Under the pieces are notes generated by a model. It saw nothing but the letters and a program-made list of their open reading frames with translations, ran no database searches and had not been told where the DNA came from. 64,000 nt of DNA. It comes from Platerodrilus igneus. Its lineage: Eukaryota; Arthropoda; Insecta; Coleoptera; Lycidae. Position numbers and translations under genes: made by a program. The stretch lies in the NCBI GenBank assembly GCA_036346225.1, contig JARFIW010001364.1:992001-1056000 (forward strand), read 5' to 3'. This document shows, in pieces, positions 1-12,526 of this stretch (its first letter is position 1; the number at the start of each line of letters is the position of its first letter).

Positions 1-1217
1 ATTCAATGTTTAGAATAATCCTCCGTTTTGTGTTTCGATGCATAGATGCAAACCAATATTTTTATGCAATTTTAGATCGATTTAAATTGGGATTTATTTG
101 CAAAGTTAGATTTATGTATTCAATCTAGAGTTTTACTTAGATTTCTACTTAGATTTCAGATTTTTACCTAGATTTTCTCAGAGTTCCCCAGAGATTCCCA
201 GAGTTGCCCAGAGATTTCCAGAGTTTCTGAGTCGTTATCCAGTTAACGGCAAAACTTCTCGCGTATATTTTTCAATATAAATTTTAAAATTTCTCTATCA
301 CGACTTTCACGAAATATAATTATTTAATTTTTCTATGTTCACTTTTACGTAAATTTTTAATTTGAACTAATGTAAGCGTGTCTCAGGTTGACGGAAGACT
401 GCTGTTTATCAAGTTTGAGTGAAATATAAAGCAACGCCTCCATCTGACACCTATTGGTTATCGGCGTCCTTCGGTCAAAGTTTAAGGCACGCTATAGGAT
501 ATTTTTAATACTCTACACTTTCTCAGGTATGAATTTTATAATAGCCCGCCAAAACAATACTGTCGGTCAGGTAGTATTTAAGTTCTATATGGTGTACTTT
601 CACCCGTCTGTTTTGTGTTGTTGTAGAAAATTTTAAGTCGATTTCTCACGTAGACAAACTTATGGCATTATACTTGTCAAGATAATGTTTTGGGTTTTGA
701 ATTTACTTCATGTTAAAAATCACCTAGACGAAATTTCTATAAATACGTAAATTAAAATGCGTTTCTAAAACTTATTTGTTTTAAAAGATGTGTTTATTAC
801 GAGATAGCTTTGTTATTTTTTTACACTATTGCGTGTTTAATTTTAACAGAATTCGTATCATGATTTTCTAGCTTTCGATGTTTTTAATGCGTATTTATTT
901 AGAATTTATAAATGCTTTTCTAGTTTGATTGCGTACAGAGTTATTTATCATACTGAATGTGGTTGTATTATTGAAGGATGAGCTTTTCTGCATTAATTAA
1001 AGTTAAGTGTGATCCTTATAAAGTGCGTTAAATGTTTGCTTTTTGCGTAATTTGCGAATTACGTACTTTTTATGATAAAATTGTTTGGTTTTCTAGCTTT
1101 TAGTACTATTTACATGTAGTGTTTGACCCAAATAACTCTATATACCCCTAAATAACCCTATTATCATTGCATTATTCACCCAAATTGGAATTTAAAATTT
1201 TCGATTAATGCCATTCT
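1..1217. other. AT-rich stretch without a recognisable gene
   Basis: No convincing coding region is present; the longest frames are short, low-complexity and without family resemblance. The sequence is strongly AT-rich. It lies immediately left of a retroelement primer-binding-site-like motif at 1218, so part of it could be an LTR of a plus-strand retroelement, but no second LTR copy is visible in the window, so this remains a guess. Confidence 0.5.
118..232. repeat. Short degenerate tandem repeats
   Basis: Two adjoining short-period repeats are visible. At about 131-175 a TACTTAGATTTC-like unit occurs about four times. At about 176-232 a unit resembling CCAGAGATTCC occurs about five or six times with alternating GAGATT and GAGTT versions. 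Copies are imperfect, as expected of an old minisatellite. Confidence 0.7.
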
Positions 1218-1233
1218 TGGCGCCCAACGTGCG
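1218..1233 (+). other. Retroelement primer-binding-site-like motif
   Basis: The 16 bases TGGCGCCCAACGTGCG match the form of primer-binding sites complementary to the 3' end of a lysine tRNA, a class used by many Gypsy-type elements and retroviruses. Such a site should sit just after a 5' LTR, with the element running rightward. However, the coding remnant to the right (1414-2490) is on the minus strand, so the site and that remnant belong to different insertions or to a rearranged element. Confidence 0.45.
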
Positions 1234-1413
1234 TTCAAAATCCATTTTGGTCCAAAATTCTTATATTTTTGTTAGATTGTATCAAAACTAATTCCCCTTT
1301 TTAATTCCCCTATTTACACCTAACTAATCTAATACCTATGTTCTTATTCTACTCCCCTAGTTCTACCTATGCCTAATTTATCTTACAATCTGTACAATTA
1401 TCCCTATCCTTGC

Positions 1414-2490
1414 TTAGATGCTATCCATGGTTGGTGGACAATTGTATTGCGGTTTAGTTAGCTTATTTATCTCTCTCGCATCGAGACATAACCTGATGCT
1501 ATTATCACTTTTCTTGACAACGACCAATGGATTCACAAAGTGCGTACTCGATTTTTCAATGATATCCTCTCTTAACATTTGTTCAATCTCTCCTCTCACT
1601 CTATCCCTGTATGCTGCTGAAATAGGATATAATTTTGTGTTAAACGCTTCTGTGTTTACTACATCTAACTTGTGTTTATAACCTGTGGCAATTCTGAGTT
1701 CTGACCTTATCAACTCTGAATATTTTTCTAATAGTGAATTAATCCTACCTTTTATTTCATCTGGACCCTTAATTTTTGCCTCTGTATTCCCCCTATTATC
1801 TATTTCACCCTCAAATTGATTTATATTTAAGCACTTATTTTCGACTTCTATGTCCCCCTCTTCGTGCCATTTAATATGCTCCCCCTTACATCTTATTTCC
1901 TTGCTTTTAGCATTTATTCTTAACCCCAGCTTATCTATAATGTCCATCCCAAATATAGCGTCCATCTTCAGCCCAGGTACAACTATAAATTCATTCACAC
2001 TTCAGAATTACCATATTATCTATGTTCGCAAACTTCTTATTGTTTGGTATTACCAAATTACACTTTCTTAGAGGTATTGTCTTCTCCATTAATTTTCCCC
2101 GTTTAACAAAATCTTCCGCAACGTGCGACGCTTCCGCTCCTGTATCAATGAGTATTTTAACTACATTATCTTCCACATTTAAATTAACTATAGGTAATAA
2201 GTTCCCGTTTAATTCATTATCCACTTCATGTTTAATGAATTCGCGCTGATGTTCGTATCTGTTTATCCTTAAGGCTTGCTTGGTTTGTCTGTGTTTAAAA
2301 ACTATGAGTTGGTGTGGATGGTCTTGCCTGACTCGTGATTCCAGCGTATGTGCGGTTAATTCTCTTTGATTCTGTTCTTTCTTTCACGTTTTCTTGTCCA
2401 TGCGTATCTTTTTGTTGCTTTCCTCATGGTTGGTCCGTTCCGTTTCTCGCCTTGTCATATTACCCGTGTTCCAATTCCTAAAACCATTAT
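1414..2490 (-). pseudogene. Ty3/Gypsy pol fragment (protease and start of reverse transcriptase)
   Basis: Reading leftward, 2224-1991 encodes a retropepsin-like segment with the active-site motif IDTGAEAS. After a one-base frame change, 1998-1414 continues with the linker motif FGMDIIDKLGL and the N-terminal part of a Gypsy reverse transcriptase, including a basic segment ending PLVVVKKSDNS and the RLCLDAREIN motif. The reading frame stops at 1414, far before the catalytic YxDD box. Upstream (about 2490-2230) a basic region with one internal stop probably represents the end of gag. The copy is frameshifted and truncated, so it is dead. Assignment to Ty3/Gypsy is firm; the lineage is not resolved. 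Confidence 0.85.
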
Positions 2491-2579
2491 TATAATTATA
2501 GTAGTTGCACTTATTGAAATGTCACAGTTGTGATTATTCCATCGATAATTACGTGCTTACGTGCGGTCGTGCGTACTTG

Positions 2580-3177
2580 CGTGAGTGCGCGCGCGTGCAT
2601 GTGCGTGTACGTGTGAGTGTGCATGCGTGTGCGTGTGCCTCTGTGTGCGTATGTGTGCGCGCTTGTATGCGTGCGCGCGTGTGTGAGTGTACGCTTGCGT
2701 GCGTGTGAGTGCGTGTGCGTGTGCCTGCGCGTGCGTGTGTATGCGTGTGCGTACGTATGCGTGTGCGTGTGCATGTGCGTGTGCGCGTACGTGTACGTGT
2801 GCGTGTACATGCGCTTGCGCGTGCGTGCGTGCGTGTGCGTGTGCGTGTACGTTTGCGTGTGCGTGTGCGTGAGTGTATGCGTGTACGTGTGGGTGTGAGT
2901 GTGCGTGTGCGTGAGTGTATGCGTGTACGTGTGGGTGTGAGTGTGCGTGTGCGTCTGCATGTGCGTGTGCGTGTGCGTGTGCGTTTGCATGTGCGTGTGC
3001 GTGTGCGTGTGCGTCTGCGTGTGCGTGTGCGTGTGCGTGTGCGTGTGCGTGTGCGTGTGCGTGTGCGTGTGCGTGTGCGTGTGCGTGTGCGTGTGCGTGT
3101 GCGTGTACGTGTGCGTGTGCGCGTGCGTGTGCGTGTTCGTGTGCGTGTGCGTATGTGTGTGCGTTTGGGTGTGCGTG
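2580..3177. repeat. Long TGTGCG-type simple repeat
   Basis: About 600 bases consist of GTGTGC and GTGCGT hexamers with scattered single-base variants, becoming almost perfect at 3004-3110. The strand is nearly pure alternating purine and pyrimidine. All six frames stay open for long distances as strings of Val-Arg, Cys-Val, Ala-Cys, Thr-Arg or His-Thr. These are by-products of the repeat and not genes. Confidence 0.97.
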
Positions 3178-6100
3178 AGGTTAATGTGGGGTTGGTGTGG
3201 TTGAGAAGAGTATACAAAGCTTTCATTCAAGTTTTTATGCTCTGGTGCAGTATAGGTCGAACAACCGAATGCAGATGTATAGTGCTGGTTTGTAATGTAT
3301 GTTCGTGCTTAGGAATCAAAAAAGTACTTACGTGATAAATGCATAGTACGGTAACGGTAATAAGTATTCTTGTGTCTTGTTGATGTGAGAGTAAACATAG
3401 ACAGCAGGGACGTAGATTGTGCAATACGAATTTTGTTTTGTTTTTGAAATTTGTTATGATGGTGTTAACTTGAGCTGATTTTCTTTGTGTATGCAATATT
3501 GTGTGATTTAGAAAGTGTTATCGACGTTTCTAGTAGATAAAATGGAATGTGTCGCATGAACTCTTGTTTTTGTTTAACAGTAACAGACCTTTATATTCTG
3601 CAGCAGTGTGTTAGCAGTAGACAAAGAACTGGTGTTCAAGTGCTGTGGTCACCCTTCCAGCTGGATGTTCCATATCAGTTCAGAAATCTTCCATTATTTT
3701 TGCTTATGATATAAGTAATGGACATGGAATTTGGAACATTGACTGCGAGGAAGTGTATTCATTGTGAAATGTCATAAGCTGACCGCAACGATCGTCTCTT
3801 ATGGGTGTTTCCGTTGCACAGGAGAAGTTTGTAGTAATGCTGCAGGTTTGTATTGAAAGTACGTATCGTAACAAGCTTAGTTGCTGCACTCTGTAAATTA
3901 CAGTATAACAACAACACACTAAGACAAAATTCCAATTGTTTTATTAAACGGCCTACTAACTAACTTAACCTAATTACATATGCATACAAAATTATACAGT
4001 AATTAACATTATTTACAATAGGGCGCCTCCATGGGAATTAAACGGCCCATGGACCGATCGCGGTAATAGCTTTCGTCGCACTTTGTTCGTGGCGATGAAC
4101 CAAGATTGCAGGACAGAAAATACTTCACTTCACAGGGGCAAATCTTATAAAGTCTCCGGCTAGCACAAACACAACTTAACTAAACAATTCTAAAGTCTTT
4201 ATTTTATGAATATTAACAACAGTTCTGGGTGCAAACACCCCAATACATATAATTAATTAACGCTACCGCAGTCTACTTAACTTGCATACTGAAACGACCT
4301 TCCTTTAATCACGGGGTCATCAATGACAGGAAAAACATGACCTTCACACGGGTCAAATAGTACAGTAATGGAATTCGTGGCTTAGTTATTACAAGCCTTC
4401 GGACAACGTCGAAACACAATAAAATAAGAAACCCTTCAAAAGATGCGGTCTTTAACAATAACCTAACGGGATTAAATTACTGGAACGGGGCTCTAACCCG
4501 AAGTTGTATGCTACGAAAGTCGACGGATATTGTATTTAAACAAATAAATGACTTATGATGCATAACACAGCCTTGAGTTCATAGTAATACCATATATAAT
4601 AATTACTTACTCAGAGAAATAAACTAACTTTGAACATGACGGCACGCACTTGAATTCAGAGAAATAAAACACTTACTCAATCTTGCAAGTCCGCGAGCTT
4701 TAGACTACAACGCGTCTGGAAATAAACCCCGATTACCACCGGCTGGCATCCTTATATACATTTAAGTTAATTGAAAAATAAACCCTTTCTTGGCTCTCAT
4801 ACTCGGCTTAGGATACGCCGGTCGTAAATCTTTAAGAATAATTAAACTGCCAATTGCCCTAAGATAGCCACACAAGTAGATTTCGGAACTAATTTTAGTT
4901 GAGTACTCCGCTAATTGAAAAATTGCTTCCGACCACCCTGACATAAATAGGATCCTAAAACATGATTGACATCTAATCATAGATAGCAACTAATCTGACA
5001 TGTGTAGTGCCTTTGAAGTAAAGTGCCTTTAGAAAAATTGATTAACTCTTGGATTAGACCTTCCTGGAAACTTTGCTAGGACGCTACTTGGGTAGTCTTG
5101 CAACCGTTACAATTACAGACATATTTATGTTACCAGACCTTCATTCTAATAATTAGAATGCTAAAATTAAACTAGAAAATAACTATTTTTAGAAATCATA
5201 GAACTAATTAGAGCGTATTAAAACAGTATGTTACAAAGTATTCAGATCTGCACCTCATTTATGTTACTAATTAAATTAATTGAATGTACTTAGCCATTAT
5301 TTCAAATCTGAACCGCACCCTTTTGGATTATTCTTGTATATATTTTATTACCCGTAAGACAAAGCGAGCCAGTATGAAAAAAGCGAAATTACTAACGGAA
5401 TACTCGCCCAGATTATGAGTAGTAAAAGAAGAGGAAATATGCCGTGCTAGCTAGAAAGTCGTACAGTAGAAACTGCTATCATTAGCATATTCATAACACT
5501 AAAGCAAAACAATTAAAATGTACCATATTGTTCTTTACAAATTTAGGTTTGTCTTGGTGTGACTTGAAAACAATCACGTATCCATATTTTGTATACCTAA
5601 ACTATTACTTTATAAATACAACTTAATTATGCAAAATTTTTCACACAGTAAAACCAAATATAAACAACATATTCTTATCTAATTTTCTTTAAACAAAAAG
5701 AAACGCTAGAACGATTGCATGGTTATTGATCTTCATCCCTAAAATTTAAATATTTTTGTCCTGTAAATTTTAAGGTGACGTAAATAAATAAGCCAACTGT
5801 GTGATCTGACTTAGAAAGAAACCAAAATCTCAATACAGAGAAAGATAATCTGATAAACATACACTGTTGGGATTGATGCCTTTGAAAGGTGCACTTTCTG
5901 ATGTCCTGTCTTCGCCCCTTGAAAATTCTACGACGCTTGAACCATCTTCAAAGGAATTCAGTGAAAGAAACGCAGCCGCTTCTCTCATATGGTCGCTCAG
6001 ATCTTACCATATGTTTTAAGACCAGGATCGACGATGTGTAAAAAGACAGAGGTAAAATTTGTAGCTGCAGGTAAAAAAAAACCCTCGTAATAATCAAAAA

Positions 6101-7459
6101 GTCTGTAATGATTATAGTATTGTATAATTTGTAGGGATATTCGTGTTCACTCGCAATGGCTTTAAACATATTTAAACCGGTATTAAAATACGCCAAAATA
6201 ATTGCTTGTAGAATTGTACAAGCTGATAACGTATTTTTTAAAACTTTCGTGATTTAGCATTTAAGTCAAACACGCTGTGGAAATGTACAAGGATATGTTA
6301 CTACACTGTATTTGTATGTATACAAACCGATACGAAGTGCATTCAAACTGTATATGTGAATTTCGTCCAAAATATTTCGTAATTCTTACCGTGACAACCT
6401 ATAAAACGGAACTTCACTTTTAAAAGCATAACACACCTTTTTAGTATTTGAAAGAGCGTGAACTGCATTACTTGTAACACCTAAAATAACAATCAGACAA
6501 CAATAACCGGTATCGTAACATTAGAAAAATTCCTAACGAACTACAACACTATACGGCGTAACCGGGCTTCGAAACAACACGTATTTTTATAATCGAAAGC
6601 AATTCTATTCTAGATCTGTATTTGAAAATCAAAATTTTACTTTATTTGATTAATAGGAATACTTTATTGGGTAATACTCAGCATTTTTGGTTATTTTACA
6701 CAAAGTACTAAAAGCTAGTAAGTTCTAATTTTTGTAACATTATTTTTGCTTAGGTTGGATCACAAATAGCGACCCCGTTATATTTACTTACTATAGCTTT
6801 CTTTTTAAGATGCAGTCCCTCTTAGTGTAAACCGTTATTGAGTGTCCCCAGGGTGTTTGTTTAAGCATGAAAATTTCTACCTCTCCCTTTGTGCATTGTT
6901 CCATCTTTATGTAGGTGTATTAAAGATCGAGGCATCTTCTTTTTTTCAATAGACGTGTTAGCTTACTACGTAAAAAATAAATCTACGACCACTCTTGTGC
7001 CTACAGCAGGAGCCGTGCCGGAACTATGCCTTGGTTGCGCTTTACCTACTTCCAAAACCGTTCACCACCTCTCATCTAGGCTCTCTTTTGTGGTAGGCAA
7101 TACGTTTTTGACCTATCAGTGCAAAAGATAGATAAATAGGCTTTAGTTCCATCCTTAGATTCTCAGGTAAAAGGGGTGAGAGTTTGATACAGTTACAGTA
7201 AGTACAATGTCGTGTATGTTTGACCGGGAGTTGGTTTTAGTAAGTATGGCATGTTTTGCCACCACACCAAAAGAGGGTTTTATATCATTGAAAATGGCCA
7301 AAAAGTACTTGGTGAGTACGTTGTTATGTGTTGTGTAGGAACTGTGAATTGCCTGTTTCGATTCCTCTTCGCCAGCCAAATTGATAGAGGGGTGACTTAG
7401 TGAAATAAAAATAAAGCACGCCACATATAAGTTATATATTAGCACCTGTTTAGATATCA

Positions 7460-7461
<2 letters not shown>
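3178..7461. other. Long stretch without a recognisable gene
   Basis: About 4.3 kb of AT-rich DNA. All frames are short and none resembles a protein family I know. A small hairpin with 7-bp arms CCATGGG and CCCATGG lies at 4029-4052. The segment at about 3930-4780 is richer in GC than its surroundings and could be an old mobile element, but I see no terminal repeats, PBS or coding remnant to support that. Confidence 0.5.
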
Positions 7462-7520
<59 letters not shown>

Positions 7521-7548
7521 AGACAGGTTATTTGCAGTCCGCAATAAG

Positions 7549-7583
<35 letters not shown>
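7462..7583. repeat. Two TA microsatellites
   Basis: An almost perfect TA repeat occupies 7462-7520, followed by 29 bases of ordinary sequence and a second TA run at 7550-7583. Translation of this region on the minus strand gives Tyr-Ile repeats without coding meaning. Confidence 0.97.
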
Positions 7584-7585
<2 letters not shown>

Positions 7586-9574
7586 TAAAAGAAAATATCT
7601 ACTAGGGTGTACACAAGATCCTTCTCTTGAAGCTCCGCTTGACTTTATTGAAATAGGAAACCACCTAAAGTGCTACAATTCAAAATATGGTAATTGACGG
7701 TAAATGATAATATTAAAATAATTTAGTCTTAGAGCGAACTTTACGAAAACAAGACATTTGGAAATCGGATTAAATTTTAATTGCAAATGAAAATAAATTA
7801 ATCATTTTCTATGGCTCTAAAATCGCTAAGTATAAACGCGATTTAATTTCAATAATTTCCCAGTGGAATAACTAATCCAAAGGGATTTAAAAGTCCATAG
7901 TGTATTGGAAAATAAGATTTATGCACTCAGGATTTTGCTGTCTTTATATACCAAAAAGTGAAATTTTATCGATATATAAGTGTTTTAAGCAAACCTATAG
8001 ATTTCTGCTAAATTTGTTCGACAATGTGTCAAATATTGTATTTATTTAAAAGATAAGATAAAATTATGCGAGGGTTATCATTGTACGTACATTGGGTGTT
8101 CCGCCCGATGCATTTTATAGGAGGTCGCTCATCATGATACAAAGCTGAAACTTAAAACATGTAAGTGGCTTATGCTTTTGGATAGCTTAACCTGCCTATT
8201 CTGCTTTAATTAGCAATTTAAGTCAAATCGTGAATTTCTCTAATGCGTAACTACGCAATCTAAGTGTCTAGATTCCAATCAGTTTTGTTTTGTTGACCTA
8301 AATCAAGGTTTGATTATTTATGAGGCCTGGTCCAGGGGGTTTTTGTTTCCGAGTGCAACAGGCTGATTCCGCACTTAATTAAAACTATGTGTCTGAGAGG
8401 TAACGATTTAGAAATCTTATGCAGTTTATTTTAATAGAGTGATAACACTTTAGAATCCCAAACCTCTATTTACACAAAACTAATAGCATTGTGTGAAATA
8501 AATACAGCATAGAGGTCTTTATTGGGGTAATGGAAGTAATGTGATGCAGTGATTCTAGAATTTTACTCATATATTCATATCAGCAAATATAATTAAGTTT
8601 AATAGTAAGTAACATACACGTTTTTTATGTAGTTCTTAGTAGGTATATCACATAATCAATGCAATAATTGAAATATATGATGTATCAATATTGTACTAAT
8701 TCAGAAATTTTATGTGTTTTTAAAATTATTATGACATTACTGTTAGAAAATATGTTATTGCAGCAAAGAGCTTCTAATAAAAGATTTTTGTGAAAACGTT
8801 TATACTGATTTGAATTTCAGAAACTTTATTGAAAGCAATAAATTAAACGCATACAAATAAACGCATATATATCACCAAAGCACGTAATCTAATCCCATCA
8901 ATATCTGTTGTCGGGGTACAACACTAGACTATAAGTTTGAAGTTAATTTTAACTACAACTGTTTATGACAAAGTTGACGTAAGTTTACTAAAGTATCTGT
9001 TGTTTCCAACGCTTCTAGACAAAACGGATGGAAAGTTTCTAAAGATATACCATATGTTATGCTCCTGAACACTAATATAAGTCTACAAAGATTAGGATAT
9101 AGTAGAGAGAACAGACTGTAACACTTTTAATTTTCAGACTTTTTCGGGTAATTCAAACTATGTTTTAATTTGTTCTGACCAGGACCTGAAAATTAAAAAA
9201 AAAAACATACACAAGAATCCACCTCAATGAAGCACAAGTGGTTTTTTTTTTTGTTTGTGGCTGCAATTGATCACAATTGTTATAAGTTCCAAACTGTACT
9301 TTTGCTGAATAAATGATATATAAATAAAACTGCTGATATTTTAACTTACTAAATCCTATATATTATAAAAGACCAAAATAATTATGCTCACAAGTAAGTA
9401 ATCTCCGTTTAGCTGAAATTTCTACATACAAACAATTTCAGATAAACTAAACACCTTCAAATATGGATATATAAAATATTATTTTTAATCTCCCTTAACC
9501 CTAAATTACTATAATGGTTTTGATATACGTAACTACTATATCGTCGTAAATTTTACGATCATTAAATAACCACC
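7584..9574. other. AT-rich stretch without a recognisable gene
   Basis: About 2 kb of AT-rich sequence with frequent stops in all frames. I see no coding region, RNA gene or terminal repeat. It ends where the truncated LINE starts. Confidence 0.55.
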
Positions 9575-9580
9575 AGTTCG

Positions 9581-10230
9581 GTGGCCAGAGGCGGGGGATT
9601 TTTGGAGTGGAGACTTCAGGGTAATTCATACAGGAGCAGAGGAAGGATTTTGGGTGTGGGGATAGTTATGCAAAAAAAGACAGGATACTGTGTAGAAAAT
9701 TACTTACAAAAAAATGAAAGAGTACTCATGGTTAGATTAGAATCTAAACCGGTAAACACAGTAATAATACAAGTAAACATGCTCACCTCTAGCTACAGTG
9801 ACGAAGAGGTAGAAGCGATCTACAAAGATATCGAAGACATATTAAGATACGTAAAAGGACATGAAAATTTAATAATTACGGAGGATTTTAATGCCGGGGT
9901 AGGTGAGGGTAGGGAAGGACGGTAGTAGGTTTATTTGGTTTAGGCACGAGAAACGACAAGGGAAATAAGCTGGTAGAATTTTTACGACAAGAACAATTTA
10001 ATCATCACAAACACATTATTTCAATTCATGCTAGAAGACGATATACGTGTAAGATGCCAGGAGATATAGGAAGATATCAAATAGATTACATTCTTGTTAG
10101 ACAACGGTTTAGGAATCAAGTATAAGACTGTTGCAGTTACCCAGAAGCAGATATAGATACTGACCACAACATCGTAATTATGAAGGCCGCATTTAAATTT
10201 AAGAATGTGAAAAAAAGAAACGGAAAAAGG
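9581..10230 (+). pseudogene. LINE endonuclease domain (broken)
   Basis: The endonuclease-type domain would nick target DNA to prime reverse transcription. Visible landmarks are VIIQVNMLTSSYSDEE, then LIITEDFNAGVGEG, which is the GDFN block of the family with the Gly changed to Glu, and further on RYQIDYILVRQRF and a D-D-H-type end near 10160. The frame is lost near 9925, so the domain is spread over several frames. Its N-terminus is missing because of 5' truncation. The domain is recognisable by motif order but cannot be functional. Confidence 0.8.
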
Positions 10231-10596
10231 CACTTGGACTTAGAGAAACTAAAAGATAAAGATATACAAGAAAGATTCGAAAAAAATTCAAATGAATTGC
10301 TCAAAGATATCGGGAAAATATCTGATACTAAGGAAGTAGAAACAGGATGCAATAACATTACATCCAGCGTAGACATGGCAGCCAGAGATATTCTGGGGTA
10401 TACACAAAAAGAAAATAAGGAACCATGGATAACAAAGGATATCCTGAATTTAATAGAAAAAAGACGAAAATACAAAAATGAATCAGACGTAACAGGAAAA
10501 CAGAGATACAAAGCCATAAAATGGGAAATTATTCGAAAATGAAGGAAAGCTAAAGAACAATGGATTGATGAAAAGTGCAAAGAGATACAAAAGAAG

Positions 10597-12410
10597 ATGG
10601 AAATAGGAAAGACAGACGAAGCATACAAATTAATTAGAATGAATTTTAGGGATATAAAACCGTATAGCAAAAATATATGGGACGCACAAGGAAACGTCAT
10701 TATAGAAAACGTAGAGAAAGTGAGTAGATGGCAAGAATATATAGGGAATTTATATGCAGGAGAGGAACTAACTGCATTAGAACAGGAATTAGACATTGAA
10801 AATGATGACTTGGGATATCCTATACTTAGAGATGAGTTTGAATTAGCATTAAATTGTCTGAAAAATGGTAAGGCGCCGGTTACAGATAAGGTGCAAGCAG
10901 AAACTCTAAAAACCGCTGGACAGGCAGTAACAGAACGTCTCTTCCGACTTGTAAACTATACGTATGAGACAGGCGAGATACCCAAAGATTTCAAACGTAG
11001 CATCATAGTAACTATACCAAAAAAGAAAGGCGCGGATAGATGTGAAAATTTTCGAACAATAAGTTTGACAGCACACGTGTCAAAAATATTAACTAGAATT
11101 GTGCAAAGACGAATGGAAAAACAGGCGGAAGAAATACTATGAGAAGACCAATTTGGGTTTAGGCGAAACAGGGGAACACGCGAGGCTATTTTAGCTCTGA
11201 GAGTGGTAATGGAGAAAACAATAGAAAAAGGGGAAAACGTGTATATAGGGTTTTTAGATCCGGAAAAAGCATTCGACAATGTAAAATGGAAAAAAATGTT
11301 TGAAATACTCAAAAAAATTGGAATGAGTTATAGGGATAGACGAATAGTACATAGCTTATACAAAGAGCAAACAGCAGTAATAGAATTAGAGCAGGAACGT
11401 AGAAAACTAAACATTAGGAAAGGGGTGAGACAGGTATGTGCTCTATCCCCATTAATCTTTAACTTGTACATTGAAGAGGCAATGAATACTGTCAAATGCA
11501 GGAAGACATTTGGAATTACTATGCAGGGAAAAAAAATTTATATGCTTAGATTTGCAGATGATATAGCGGTATTAGCGTCTTGCAAGGAAGTGTTAGAAGC
11601 TTCTCTTAATGAAATGGAAACGGTTCTAACAGAAAGATACTTTATGGAAATTAACAAAACTAAAACTAAAGTACTAGTGTGCAAAGGAGGGGAAAATAAA
11701 TCAAAAACAAGAATACAAGTATGAACCACGAACTTACAAGAGGTTAAGCATTTCTGCTACCTAGGAAGCCAAATAACGCAAGATGGTAAAAGCACAAAAG
11801 ATATAAAACAAAGATTAGCACTAGGCCGTGCTACATTTAACAAGAAAAAGCAACTACTGTGTTCAGAGACAACAAACATAGAAACAAAGAAAAGATTACT
11901 TAAAACATATGTGTGGAGCACAGCACTGTACGACTGTGAAGCCTGGACAGTAGGAGAAACGGATTAGAAAAAATAGAAGCCATTGAAATGTGGTGCTACA
12001 GACGTATGATGAAGATATAATAGACAGACAAAGTTAAGAACGAAGAAGTACTAAAAATGGTAGAGGAAGAAAGAAATATGTGAAAAACGATAAAAAATAT
12101 GAGAAATACGATGATAGGCCACGTACTACGGCATGAGGGGATAGTACGGAATATATTAAAAGCAGAAATAGGAAAAAAGAGAAGTAGAGGTAGACCTAGG
12201 TTAGGCTACTGCTTACAAGTAGTGAAAGTTGTAGGCTGTAGGAATTTCAGGGAAATGTGTAGGCTAGCTCAGAATAGAAATCAATGGAGTTACGCACCCA
12301 AGATAGATAAATTAATGACGAAAAAAGTAACTGCACTTAAACATGATGATTATTATACGCAACTACAAGTATTGGTTTCACAATACTCTCGAATAATGTT
12401 AATTGTGTGA
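10597..12410 (+). pseudogene. LINE reverse transcriptase and C-terminal domain (broken)
   Basis: The catalytic landmarks of a non-LTR reverse transcriptase are in order: AFDNVKW (near 11270), RKGVRQVCALSPLIFNLYIE (near 11410), and the active-site block MLRFADDIAVLAS (near 11540), with both catalytic Asp residues intact. After it come a HFCYLGSQITQDG block (near 11750) and, at 12099-12410, the segment with MIGHVLRHEG and RGRPRLGY. A stop near 11141, a stop at 11722-11724 and frame changes near 11960 and 12080 split the gene. A separate open stretch at 10180-10542 is the linker between endonuclease and reverse transcriptase and ends at a TGA. Confidence 0.9.
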
Positions 12411-12526
12411 AAGTGTTTACTGGAAAACTATTAATTCGGCAAATGTCTAGGTGTTGAAGGATCTAGGGAGCCACAGGCTGCTTAACCCCTTTCAATGGAT
12501 CTCGGCGAAATAGTTGTTACACACCC

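Larger units (their letters stand above)
9575..12515 (+). mobile_element. RTE-like LINE, 5'-truncated and decayed
   Basis: A non-LTR retrotransposon reading rightward: apurinic-type endonuclease, reverse transcriptase, and the C-terminal segment typical of arthropod endonuclease-reverse transcriptase LINEs, with the motif MIGHVLRHEG followed by a basic RGRPR segment. The 5' end is cut inside the endonuclease. The 3' tail (about 12270-12515) carries the same noncoding motifs as the tails at 25453-27162 and 40500-42207, for example the segments around ATGATTATTATA and GGCAAATGTCTA, so all belong to one family. Several stops and frameshifts make this copy inactive. Confidence 0.88.

Noticed and set aside
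2505..3335. Long open frames of Val-Arg, Thr-Arg, His-Thr and Ala-Cys repeats on both strands
   Set aside because: They are produced by the TGTGCG-type simple repeat, which leaves all frames open, and have no start context or domain.
4029..4052. CCATGGG hairpin as a regulatory element
   Set aside because: A single 7-bp stem with a 10-base loop is expected by chance in this much sequence.
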